From Coccinella septempunctata (Eukaryota > Arthropoda > Insecta > Coleoptera > Coccinellidae): a stretch of DNA of 64,000 nucleotides. This document shows positions 50,713-61,900 of this stretch, piece by piece (the first letter of the stretch is position 1; every line of letters begins with the position of its first letter). The stretch lies in assembly GCF_907165205.1 (NCBI RefSeq), contig NC_058190.1:4658001-4722000 (forward strand), read 5' to 3'. A model generated the notes under the pieces. It was not told the origin of the DNA. It did not search any database and saw only the letters and a program-made list of their open reading frames with translations. A program made the position numbers and the translations under genes.

Positions 50713-50734
50713 TATTTTATCAATTTTTATTTGA

Positions 50735-50740
50735 AATAAA
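50735..50740 (+). promoter_or_regulatory. EPRS polyadenylation signal
   Basis: AATAAA lies 23 bp after the EPRS stop codon and is followed by T-rich sequence. It is the first canonical signal downstream. This implies a very short 3' UTR if used. Confidence 0.6.
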
Positions 50741-50782
50741 TACTCTCATTTTAGAAGGCATTTTTTCCCTTTACGACATCAT

Positions 50783-52140
50783 CATTACTATATATCCCGT
50801 CACCAAGAATAAATCTACAAAAGACTCAAAAACAAAACAATCGATGCGATCAAACTTATGATTTCTTAGGGCTACTTGCGACTATGTGCCCTCCTGTGAC
50901 TGAAGAGACCCAACCGTGACCTACAGATCCTTCCACACTCCGGGCATGGATAGTCACCAACCAGATCTGGCCGCCGCTGTATTCTTCTCAAGTCTCCATT
51001 ATAGCTGTGGATCAAAGACCTCCACTGTGATCTGTCTAACGCTAGTTGTTTCCAGTTATGATTGGCATTAACTGATTTTAGGGATTGATGTAGTATATCC
51101 TTAAACCGCTTATACTGGCCTCCTGGGTTCCGAGCTCCCTCTGTGAATTCGCCATACAGAGCTACTCTGGGTAGTCTTGTGTCTTGAATCCTCGGAATGT
51201 GGCCGCTCCATCTGAGTCGGGCCCTCGTTACTTGAGTCTCAATTGTTGTACAACTCGAGCGCTGCAAGCCTTCTGCAATTGAAACTTTTTGAAACCATCT
51301 GATGTGCATTATCTGCCTTAGATGACGTTGTTGCGTTTGTTCAAGCTGTTTAATATGTCGCCTTTAGGGCGTCCAGCTTTCGCTTCCGTAAAGAAGCGTT
51401 GAGAGGACCACTGCACTGTATACAGCTGTCTTGGTCTTCAGATCGAGGTCGTGATTTTGAAACACTCTGTCTTTTAGCTTCCAGAATGTCCGTGATGCTG
51501 AATTGATACGGTTGTGTATTTCCGTGTCTAGGTTAGCCCTAGTATTTATGAAGCTTTCCAAGTATTTGAACTGCTCGACCTGTTCTAGAGTTTCATCCTT
51601 CAGGCTGATGTCTGTTTGAAGGCTATCTAGCGGACTTACCAGGATTTTGGTTTTGTTTAGGGAGTCTAAGGCCTAAAGCTTCGTATTTATGTTTATAGGT
51701 GTCCAATATTATCTGTAGTGTCTAGCGATAAGTGCGCAGTCTTCTGCATATTGGAGTTCCGTGATAAACTTTGGCGCTTCAGGTTAAACAGGCCTCCATC
51801 AAATCTTAATCCAACACCTCTTACAGGCATACTCATGTCAGCTATTATCGAGACAACTATGGCTAAATTATTGAACAGTAAATGCGTTATCACGCAGCCT
51901 TGTTTTATTCCAGAGTTGGTTAAGAAATGGTCGGTTGTAGAACCATTATGCTGTATTCTAGCAGTGTTGTTGGTATGAAGGCTTTTACACACTGCTAAGA
52001 GTTTTTCGGGTACTCCAAGGCGTCCCATGATTTTCCATAGCGCTCTCCGATTTACCGAGTCGAAGGCCTTACTTAAATCGATGTAGGCTGTATAGATCCT
52101 TGATTGTTGTTCACGGGTCTTCTCTTGCAACTGTCGCAGT
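50783..52140 (-). pseudogene. LINE reverse-transcriptase fragment, 3' part, minus strand
   Basis: Read on the minus strand, three broken frames (52130-51693, 51561-51364, 51309-50872) give RT motif A YIDLSKAFDSVNR, motif B SGIKQGC, YGSESWTP, GGQYKRFKDILHQSLKS and a C-terminal C2H2-like finger CPECGRICRSRLGLFSHRRA. It is the same family as 14700-15960 but keeps motifs A and B. YADD is destroyed by frameshift near 51745. The 3' end has an ATG-type short repeat tail near 50787. It lies between the convergent EPRS and SIRT2 genes. Confidence 0.82.
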
Positions 52141-52149
52141 GTGAAATTT

Positions 52150-52900
52150 TTTCTTTGTGTACATCAAAAAGAATGAACACACTGGCTATATTCCTGGAAA
52201 TAGAGGGTGCATTTAACAACACTGCGTTTGGCGCGATGCAAGCTGCGTTGCCCAAACATGGCGCTGAACCGTCATTCTGTCTAATGGGAGCTCGCAGCAT
52301 AAATGCTCTGCTACGGTTGCGTTCACAAACTTACTGATTCTCCGATTACCCGAATTTACCTCTCTCTGATTACCCGAAGCGTTCACAAACGTACTTTTAG
52401 TTCCTCAGAGTATGCTCTCTCAGCATGACCATACTCATACTCTACTCTCGGAGTAAATTTATGAACACACCCTACGCTGCTCGACAATCCGAGGCTCACC
52501 GTCCTGAATGGGCTCCTGGCTGCCAAGGGCTGGGTTCGTTGTTATGGCCTATGCGGATGACCTTGTCCTACTGATCAGAGGTAAGGTAATCAGTGTCGTC
52601 TTCGATCTGATGCAGAATGCTCTGCGTGTCATTGTACTTAAAGAACGAACTCTCGGTTAATCGTGGTAAATCGGAGATGGTTCTTTTTACTAAGAGGAGG
52701 ATGCCCCGTAACATCAAGCTTCCTAGCTTGTTTGGGATTGGGTCCACAAATTACTGTGGAATAAACACATTGAGACTCAATCGAGCAAGGTCATGTAATT
52801 TTTTGGTCTATTCTGAAAGGACTTATAAGGGATGGGACTTCAAACCACACATCTATTTAAGCTTTACCCATTGCATGGATGTCAGCACATGAAAAATCTG
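52150..52900 (+). pseudogene. Degenerate LINE RT fragment interrupted by a MITE
   Basis: Before the MITE, LAIFLEIEGAFNNTAF resembles RT motif A. After it, VMAYADDLVLLIRGK is RT motif C, followed by NRGKSEMVLFTKRR. Intervening RT blocks are missing and the frame is broken. This is a different LINE family from 50783-52140, with motif wording typical of jockey/R1-like RTs. It abuts the minus-strand fragment head to head. Confidence 0.7.
52313..52473. mobile_element. MITE of about 160 bp, copy 2
   Basis: Closely matches 30981-31133 in the same orientation, including TCACAAACGTACTTTTAGTT. It is inserted in the LINE fragment between its motif A and motif C parts, so the LINE is older. Confidence 0.82.
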
Positions 52901-53820
52901 TTACCACTCTTGAAAAAGCTGGCCAGAAATGTTGGCCTTCACAAGCATACCTAAAATCGTTCTAGAATATAGAATTTGAATCATGTACTGCTGAAATCAT
53001 TGAGAATATTGGAAATATTCTTCGAAATTCTTATTACAGCTGTATAGAAATAAATCCTTTCACATGAATTCGTAGGTTTTCTAACTACCGAGCCTGTCGC
53101 ATCGAAATGAATCTAAGGGGGAGCGCCTACTAAAGTAGCTCACTTCACCCAGATGTGCGATTTCTGAAAATTATGCGTCGCTTTTGTCATGTATGTGCCA
53201 TGTCAGTGCTACGCTACTTTGGTTGGCGCACCCACTTAGGTAGCACATTATCTATTTTAGCCTTCAGAACTTAAATCTGTTGAGTACTGAATAATTTAAT
53301 GTTGAGAGGAACACTTATTTCTTGAATGAAATTAGGTTGCAAAGTTGTTCTGACCTTATTTTTTACACACGACATCAGCAAATATCAGATTTGATATTTG
53401 CAGATTTTTTTCAACAAGTAGTAACTGCTGAGACTCATTTCTCCTTTCTTCCTTATAAGCTAAGTTTCAAATGTTCTAATTTTCTCTTCCTTTCTCTTTC
53501 CATCCTCCTGACTTGTAAGGTCATGTAGTCAGGATGACATATCCCGTTTTAGAGATGAGAATTTTAAATTTTTTGCATTTACTATTATTATTATGTTTAC
53601 ATTTGGCTGATAATATGTAAACTGACCACGTTTTGGGGAAAACCAGATATCTTAAAAACTATGAGGCATAGGTACATTATTCACATACTTCTTTATTCTA
53701 TTTCGCAACTATCTATAATTGACTTAAAAATAAAATTTTGAAATTATTCATTTTACATTCTAAAGAATTTTTAATATGGCCGGGCATACTGTTGAAAATT
53801 GTCAAGCTATATAGCATATA
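52901..53820. other. Intergenic DNA, nothing recognised
   Basis: AT-rich sequence between the LINE fragment and the next MITE. Short open frames show no domain or repeat signature. Confidence 0.5.
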
Positions 53821-54707
53821 CAGAGTGGACTTTTTAAAACGAAACAGACGAGATAACGAACGGAATAAATTAATTTCGAAAAAATGCACGGACACGTCGA
53901 TTTTTGTTTCGAGGGGGACCACTTTTAAGGTCAAATTCACAACTATATCGCTTCAACCCTTAGTGTTAGAACACCAACCCCTAAATTTTGAATAGGAAAT
54001 ATTGGGTGAGTGATACCTCATTTGAAAGGCCTTTTTATGATGAATTGGGCGGATTAATTTTTTTCTCATTTAATTCATTCGTTTTCGAGATATTATATTT
54101 TGAATTTCGTACAGTACCAGTCATTCCGCTAACCATGCTATGTGAAATCATCAATTATTTGACTAATTCATTCTGTGGCTACGATGGAAACCGTTAATTG
54201 TCAACATTAGACAACGAAATAATTATTATTGGTTCTTACTTTCTTCAACAATTGAGGTGAAAATGGTTTATTCTTTGGCGGAAAGAATTGAAATTATTTC
54301 TTTATTTTTCATTGTTGATCAGAGAAATGAACATTATTTTGATGTCTGGTGTATGGCAGTTATGGAGTTCCATCAAATCTACAAAATAAATGAATAAATT
54401 CGCTTGATTCAGACCGCTTGCTTGACGACAATACCATAGTTGTTTCAAATTCAAATGTCAATATTTCAAGAATTAAATGAAGAAAAAACCAATATGCTGA
54501 ACCTAGGATGAGAAGAACTTCTAAATGAAGTGAAATTTACCACATCTTTCTTATTAAAAATTTAGGGGTGGTTGTTCTAACACTCAGGGTTGAAGCGATA
54601 TAGTTGTGAATTTGTCCGTCGAAACAAAAATAGACGTGTCCGAGCATTTTTTCGAAATAAATTTATTCCGTCCGTTATCTCGTCTGTTTCGTTTTAAAAA
54701 GCCCACC
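53821..54707. mobile_element. MITE-like element with about 170-bp inverted termini
   Basis: The left arm (TGGACTTTTTAAAACGAAAC, 53827) and right arm (CGTTTTAAAAAGCCCACC) are inverted. They share TATCGCTTCAACCCT-like and GAACGGAATAAATT-like blocks. TA flanks the left end; the right flank is less clear. The interior (54000-54540) is non-coding. Confidence 0.72.
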
Positions 54708-55089
54708 TATGGGACTCTTCCTCCGACTTTCTGTTTATGCTCTACATAGGTAATATGAATTCTCAGTTGTTTATATTTTGGACTCTCTTCAAGAGATTTT
54801 GACTCTTTTTATGTGTTGATTCTCCAGCTTTTATACAAGTTAACACTGTGGCAACTTGATCAATTTGTCCAGCTTCAAGTATATAATTTTCCAAACTGCC
54901 TCGCTTATGGTGAACGCTCCTTCATATTGGTTACAAGCATTGAATTTTGAGGCGAAAACTTTGGAAAACGCGACCTTCTTGGAATGCTTGGGTAAAACTG
55001 TCAACGGAGATCCTTTAGGAGATAAAAGGTTCAAAATTTCTTTAGGAATTTGAAAATATTTAAGGTCTGAGCATAGCTGTTTTGTACAT

Positions 55090-55410
55090 TCCTACTATAT
55101 TTGCTTCAAAGGTGAAATCCACACCCTAGACCTCTAGGCAATGATTTTGACTTGTAGCATTCGATAGCAAATCTCAAGGAGTATATTTTCTGAAAGTTTC
55201 ATCTTGATACACGACCGTCTTCAGGTGGAAATTCGGAAATTTCCTACTATTTTTGCTTCAAAGGTAAAAGTCCCCTAGGAAAGAGATTTTTTTGCATTCG
55301 ATAGCAAATCTCAACGAGTATATTTCCTGAAAGTTTCATTCTGATACACCACCGTCTTCAGGTGGAAAATTTCGAATCATCAAAGGTGAAATGAACCCCC
55401 CGGTCCCCTA
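55090..55410. repeat. Diverged tandem repeat, period about 140 bp
   Basis: GCATTCGATAGCAAATCTCA occurs at about 55157 and 55294, each followed by a GAGTATAT..CTGAAAGTTTCAT block and CCGTCTTCAGGTGGAAA. CTTCAAAGGT also recurs at this spacing. About two and a half units are visible. Non-coding. Confidence 0.7.
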
Positions 55411-55533
55411 GGAAAGGAGGTTCAAGGATTCAACTATGAAACATTGCATACCATAGTTGAAGTTACGTTTCGAGTTTTTAACAGCACAAGGAAACTCAAA
55501 ATGGATCAAACCTCTTTTTAATTATATGACGTT

Positions 55534-55539
55534 TTTATT
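55534..55539 (-). promoter_or_regulatory. Candidate SIRT2 polyadenylation signal
   Basis: AATAAA on the minus strand, 276 bp after the stop codon. Another lies at 55638-55643. The region is AT-rich, so either could occur by chance. Confidence 0.35.
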
Positions 55540-55814
55540 TCAAGACAATATGTACAAAAATAACAGCTAATTTTTCTACTATATGTAGTACACGAACAGC
55601 CGACAATATAAGTGGTGCGTTCATATTAAAAACAATTTTTATTTCATTAATTTTATTATTAAGATACGAGGAATAATTTAATTGCTTCAGGCATTAAAAT
55701 TTTCGATTTCAAAAGCAATAACAAAATCAACCTAAAATAAATATATGGAAAATATTAAACTTAAGAATCATAATAGTTATAAGAAAATAAGGCATCACTT
55801 CTTCACCTCACGAG

Positions 55815-55925
55815 TCAAAAGACACCCGGAAATTCCTTCGTTCCAGTGTTCTCGTTCTCGGGGACACCGTGATCGCCGTCGTCAATGCGACGATATTCTT
55901 TTTTGATTAGTTCATTCAACTCAGC
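55815..55925 (-). CDS. SIRT2: SIRT2 terminal coding exon
   Basis: Acceptor GATTTTAG, then 36 codons AELNELIKKEYRRIDDGD, then an acidic tail ending GTKEFPGVF, and TGA at 55815-55817. ELxxLIKKEYxxID matches the C-terminal helix of SIRT2 proteins. It was found by translation of the minus strand. Confidence 0.9.
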   Translation of the reverse strand, partial: AELNELIKKEYRRIDDGDHGVPENENTGTKEFPGVF

Positions 55926-58900
55926 CTAAAATCATACAAAAGATGAAACATGAGTATATTTCAGCAAATTACATTCTATAAAAATAATCTGTTTGTCAAA
56001 AGTTGAGTTGAGGGGTTTAAAAAAAAATCTAGAATTTAAAATTTTCCCATTACATATACAGGGTGTGGCGTAATGAATGGATAATATGGAGCCTGCGGGT
56101 AGAGGACTCTATGGCGGTTCAGAAAAATTTAACGTTTAGTAAAAGTGCCTTGGTTTTCGAGATATCGGAGATTTTCGAAAATTCAAGAGAATTACACCCT
56201 TCGCCACTCGTTTTTCAGGCAAGGAATTTTTTCAAACTGTTTTTTGAATAGTATTCCTAGATAGATGATCTATCGAATGTAATTCATTATTTTTGAGGCG
56301 CATGAATAGTTCTTCATGAAAAAAAGATCTAACTCAACTTTTCCGTTTTGCTAATTTTTTTTTCTTAAGTTCAACCTAGCGATGTGTAAAAAATAATATG
56401 GTTAGCTGAGAGCCAATGCAATAAAAAACATGCCAGTTTCATTGAGATTCCGAAAAGGTATAACTCTCTGTATTTTCAGCATTTAATACAAAATAGATTC
56501 CTATTGAAATCAGTTGAGGCCTAGTGTAAACACTGTTACCAAAATGTTTAGCAGCTAAAATGAGAAATGCAAGCAGAATAAAGCAATCATCTATAAGAAA
56601 GTATACAGCATGTACTGAAGCTCATGGTGGCTTCTTAGAGCATCTTTTGTAAAATTTAATTCAATGAAACGATATTTCAAAATTGTTATTTTTTCTCGTT
56701 TTCTTTTATTATTGAACCCCAACGTTGTGAAATCAATATTTTCAAGTTAATTTCAAGTTATGAATTAAATTTCAGCATTTTTGTAACAAAGGTCTTGACT
56801 CAATGTAGGAGAAATTAATTTTTAGCTTTTTTTCTTAATTACAAAAGTGCTAAAATTCACTTCGTTAATTGAAATTCGCTTAAAAACTATTAACTTTATA
56901 ACTATAGGGCTTAATAATGAAAGAAAACCAGAGAAAAAAACAATTTTAAAATATCGTTACAAAAAGTGTTCAAAGTGGGCATCAGGAGCTCTACTAGATG
57001 CTTTACAACTTCTTATGAATAATCGCTTTATTCTGCTGGCAAGTCTCATTTCAGTTGCCAAAAATTAAAGAAAAAGGCTTACATCAAACTCTGCCTTGAC
57101 TCATTGTAGTAGAAATTTCTTTTTGTATTTAATGCTGGAAATAGAGTGAGTTATACCATTTCAGAATCTCAGTGAAACAGGCATGTTTTCTCTTGCTTTG
57201 GCACTCAGGTAACCTTATTATTTCTAACACCAGGCTGGGTTGAACTTAGGAAAAAATATAAGCAAAACGGAAAATTTGTGTTGAATATTTTTTTTATGAA
57301 AAACTATTCATGCGCCCCGAAAATAATAATTTACAATCGATAGCGCATCTATCCAGGAATACTATCCTAAAAACAGTTCGAAAAAATTCTTTCATTTGGA
57401 GTCTTGCCTGCAAAAAGAGTAGCGAAAGGTGTGATTTTCTTGAATTTTCGAAAAACCAAGGGACTTTTGCTGAACATAAAATATATTTTTCCGAACCGCC
57501 AGAAGGTCCTTGACCCGCAGGCACCATATTATCCATTCATTATGCCACACCCTGTATAGTATTATAATACTGTTTACTCTTTGGAAATAAAATGTCCAGG
57601 GTGTTAATGAGAAGATCATCAAGTTGAGACAAATCGTATTAATCAAAACTCAATGTTTTATAATGGATGAGTCTTTGACTCACAAATATTTTAGCAGTAG
57701 ATCCTTGAGGTCAAAAGAAACACTTTTATCCTTTACCATTTTTTCAGAATCGGCTCGGTTTGAAAGATACAGGTTGAAAATCATAAAAAATGTTATTTTC
57801 AGTTCTATCTCACAAACTGTTTCATCGAATGAAATGAATTTCGGAATATAGTTTTTCATTTATTTGATGAATATTTTTCGAACACAAGATATCACCCATG
57901 TCTTCCAGTTTTCTCATTATGACCATTATGTATAATAAATATACCAAAAATAAATATACCAAAAATTCAAAAAACCCAACTCTTGAAACTAAGTTGGACG
58001 CTATCTGATGAATATTTGAACGTGTTGTGAAATAAAATTATTCTTCACATTATCTCATAAAATGTGCCGTTTTCGAGTAAGAATTTGATGTGTAAAAATT
58101 AAAAATATCTTTGATGGTCGGAAAATTGGGTATTTTGGCTGAATACAACTCTGTTTAAAAGATCCACAGATGTCACAGATTTAGCTAGTTATTCTGAAGG
58201 TAATTTCGTTTTTCCAGAGGTGGCGTAGCTTATTTTGAAATTTAAAATGGCTTTATCTTTTTAGCGAATCAGAAAAAATGCTATAGGGAAAAAGTGTCTG
58301 TTTTGACCTCAAGAATCTACTGTTAAAATATTTGTTCGAGACTCACCCTGTATTGCTTCAGTCGATTCTTCGTAGAACAAGAGAGGAGGCTACCTAAGTT
58401 GAAAAATTTCAGAGTTAGGTATCTAAGAGAAACATGAAATAATGAAAAAGCGCCATTTCGAACAACTTGATTATTCTGCGACTTGCAGAATCTACAGAAA
58501 AAACTGAAATTCTATGTTCCGATGAATAATTTTGACATTTCATCCGATGAATTGTTTGTTGGGATTTTTGAGAATTCATCAACAATTCATGAAACGTCAA
58601 AATTATTTTTCGAATCGAATTTAAGTTTTTTCTTTGGTTTCTGGAAATAACAGAATAATTAAATAGTTCGAAATTTAGGCTTTTATCAAGTTTTTCATTG
58701 GTAACTACTCTATCTTATTTTAGATATAGGGTTCAATTAGGTAAACCCGCCTGTTTTTCTACGTAGAATCGACTGCAATTATAAAAAATATAGGTTGTAA
58801 TTTGAAAATCACGAATTTTTATTAAATCAATTTGTCCAATGTTCTTCTCATAAACAACCTAAACATTTTAGGTTCAAACAGCAAACAGTATTATAATACT

Positions 58901-61900
58901 ATATAATTGGCGAAATTGAAAACAGTTAAAATTTTTTTCAGGAAAATTGAAGACATTGTTTCAGAAAAAAGCTTCTCAGCAGAAATATTCCAATAAATTG
59001 TGACATCTTGTTCTCACCATTTTTTTCATAAGAATCCCAATAACTTATTGTTAAGTTTTTATCCAAAGAGTGGTATACTGTTGAAATTACCATCAAATCA
59101 GCTATCTTAAGATTGAAAAATATACTGGGTGAGCTATTAAAAAAAGAAAGTAGAAGGTTTCAGAGGTCTGAAAATATTTTATTATTGTCCTGCAAATTTT
59201 CAGAACAAAATTGAGGTTGGCTCGATAAAAACTTACTTCCCCATGTAACAGAAGACTTTCATATAATCCATATGAGTTTTTGTAATTGGAGAAAAAATCA
59301 AGATGTTACAGAAAATATGCATCTTCAGAACACATCAATAAATATCGTTAACATTTAACGGCCAGTTCAAAATATCTTTTGAGAAGAAATATAAAAAAAA
59401 GATGAAAATACACCTCGAGAAAAAACACTGAATACTCATATTATTTTTCGACCTAAAGCGGTACAAAAAATATTCAATTTAAACTAGAAATCCCGAGTTG
59501 GACTCTCATGAGATTACTTACCCCCCATCCTAATTTTTCAGCGAGTAATTGACACCCATCATCACAATCTCCCAGCCAGAAAACATCCCTTTTTGTTTTT
59601 TCATTCTCGAAGTCTAGACCTCCCCTTACGCCCATGAGTGCCATAAGGCCGGACCTCTGGCCAGCCCTCTCTCTGTTGATGAGTAATCTGGGACAATCCC
59701 TTTGTACCCTGAAAAAAAATCATCTTCAAATTGAGCGTTCTACGTCGTGCCTGCACAGGATGGGCAAAATTGGTGATACGAAACTACAACTTTTCTAACA
59801 GATAGAGAAAAATTAACGGCGCATTGCGGTTACCTTTTTTCGGGAAACTGCATTTCCCTATCTTCATTCGTTTTCGAGTTATAGGCCAAAATTGAAATTT
59901 GGGCGATTTCAACTTTGGTCATTATCTCCGTTTCTGTTTGTGCTAGGATGTTGTAATAAAAACATTATACAGACACTTTTTTATAGCAGTCCACTGGCGT
60001 ACTCGTAACTGACAACATACGAGGGTGTATTGATATCAAGTTAGCCTAGACCAGTTCCATGCATAAAAAAAATATTGCGTTACCATAGCAACAACGAACA
60101 ATAGTTCATTAGAAGTGTCAGTGTGAAGTTTGAGGTCAAAAAAGTAAACCAGAGTTACGGAATGAATTAAAAGAAAGAAGATGTCCACCGAAATTGTGAA
60201 AATCGAAAAATTGGAGTATCGAGCCACCATCAAGTACCTGTATTTAAAAGGGTTAAGGGGTAAGCAGATTCACGAAGATACGCTTAATACCCTTCTTGGT
60301 GATCAATGTCCTTCATATGCTACCGTGAAAAATTGGACTGCAAGCTTCTAAAGAAGTAAATTTTCCATTGAAGATGATGACCGATCGGGAAGGCCAGTTT
60401 CTGTGTCAGTCCCCGAAAATATCGATGCAGTTCATGACTTGATTTTATCTGAATCACTGAATATTTCATACGAACGCGTTCATCATATAGTTCACGTCAA
60501 TTTGGACATGAGAAAAATTGCCGTAAAATGGATCTCCAAACGTTTGAATGTTGACCAAAAGCTTACAAATGTAGCTGTGCTCGATTTGAAAACGATGTAG
60601 GGGAGACTGGGGAGGGTTGATACGTTTTTTGGAATTTTTATTCTGGAAACTGAATTATATGAAGAAACAGGACTTTTCTTATATTATATAATTCTTCAAT
60701 TAATCGTTCAACAAAATAAATATAGAAGTCTCAAAACATAACCATCTTATTCTATACAGAACGTTGAACACAAAAACATGCAAACTGTCTCAAGCCTCCC
60801 CACATATGGGAGGATTGATACGATGTACTGGGAGAGTAATCGAGAGGATTATTAAGCTCAGTAGGTAGGTCAGCAATGATACTGGCTTGCTTTGGTCCCA
60901 TAGATATAGAAAAATCATGAAATGGTCGGTTAGTCACTTCCGCACAAGAAAAGTTGACCTCGTTAAATACATGGGGATTGTACGGATAAATTCCAGTTGT
61001 TAAAAATCCCTTTGATATGTTAGATGGTGAAAACGCCTTCATGTAGGCCTATCCAACTAGCTACGGAATATTTTTTTGAAGATGATTTATTTATCAGGCC
61101 TCCCCACGACAAATGTCTCAAACCTCCCCGAAAGCAATTTTTAAAGGGATTTATGTTTTCATCTTATACTCATATATTTTGAAAGGCGAATAAAACTGTA
61201 AATTGAGTAGTTTTATGCATATTTCCCAGTGAAATGTTTGTTTATGCCGAAGAATTAATGCATGATCATAAAACCCTTAGGTGACTTGAGTAAAAACTTA
61301 CAATTTCTCACCTCGAAACACTCTTCGTTGAATATTTCACAAACAAACTACTGTAAGCCTTACAGATTAACGTCACGCAATGCCCTCTGCCAAAGAATAG
61401 TGTTCACTAGTATAAAACTTTTGAAAACGGCTACAGATCGCGGATATAAGCCTGTATCAAGCCTCCCCATGTATCAATGCTCCCTAGTCTCCCCTACATA
61501 GACTTCTTAATCCGAATTGTTACTATAGATGAGACTTGGGTACATTTCTACGATTCAGAAACAAAGCAACAATCGATAAGGGTAGAACAATAACCGGAGA
61601 TTACTACTTGACATTACTGAACACTCTACGGGAAAAAATTAAAGAGAAAAGACGCGGAAAGCTATTCAAAGGTGTTTTGTTTTTGCAGGACAACGCCTCT
61701 GCACACAAATCCCATGTTGCCATGCAACAAATTCGTGATTTAGGGTTTGAATTACTAGAACACCCCCCTTATTCATCAGATTTGGCTCCATCCGACTATC
61801 ATCTCTTTCTTCAACTGAAAAGAAGTTTAAAAGGTCGTAAATTTTCTTCCAACGAGGGAATGAAAAAAGCTGTGGAGGTCTGGTTTGCAGAGCAAGAAGA

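Larger units (their letters stand above)
33804..50180 (+). repeat. Tandem triplication of a 5.46-kb segment (LINE ORF2 3' part plus flank)
   Basis: Unit 1 is 33804-39262, unit 2 39263-44722 and unit 3 44723-50180; period 5459-5460 bp. Each unit starts ATGCAATTCCG inside ORF2 and ends GTTTTTAT in downstream DNA. Both internal junctions carry the same extra AT between those ends. The differences I saw are one extra A in the poly(A) of units 2 and 3, one T inside the poly(A) of unit 3 (47834), and G at 37224 against A at 42684 and 48144. Near identity means very recent amplification, or an assembly error. Confidence 0.9.

Noticed and set aside
53322..54197. Plus-strand frames between the LINE fragment and 54.2 kb
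   Set aside because: They are short, in AT-rich DNA, partly across inverted-repeat arms, with no domain or splice context.
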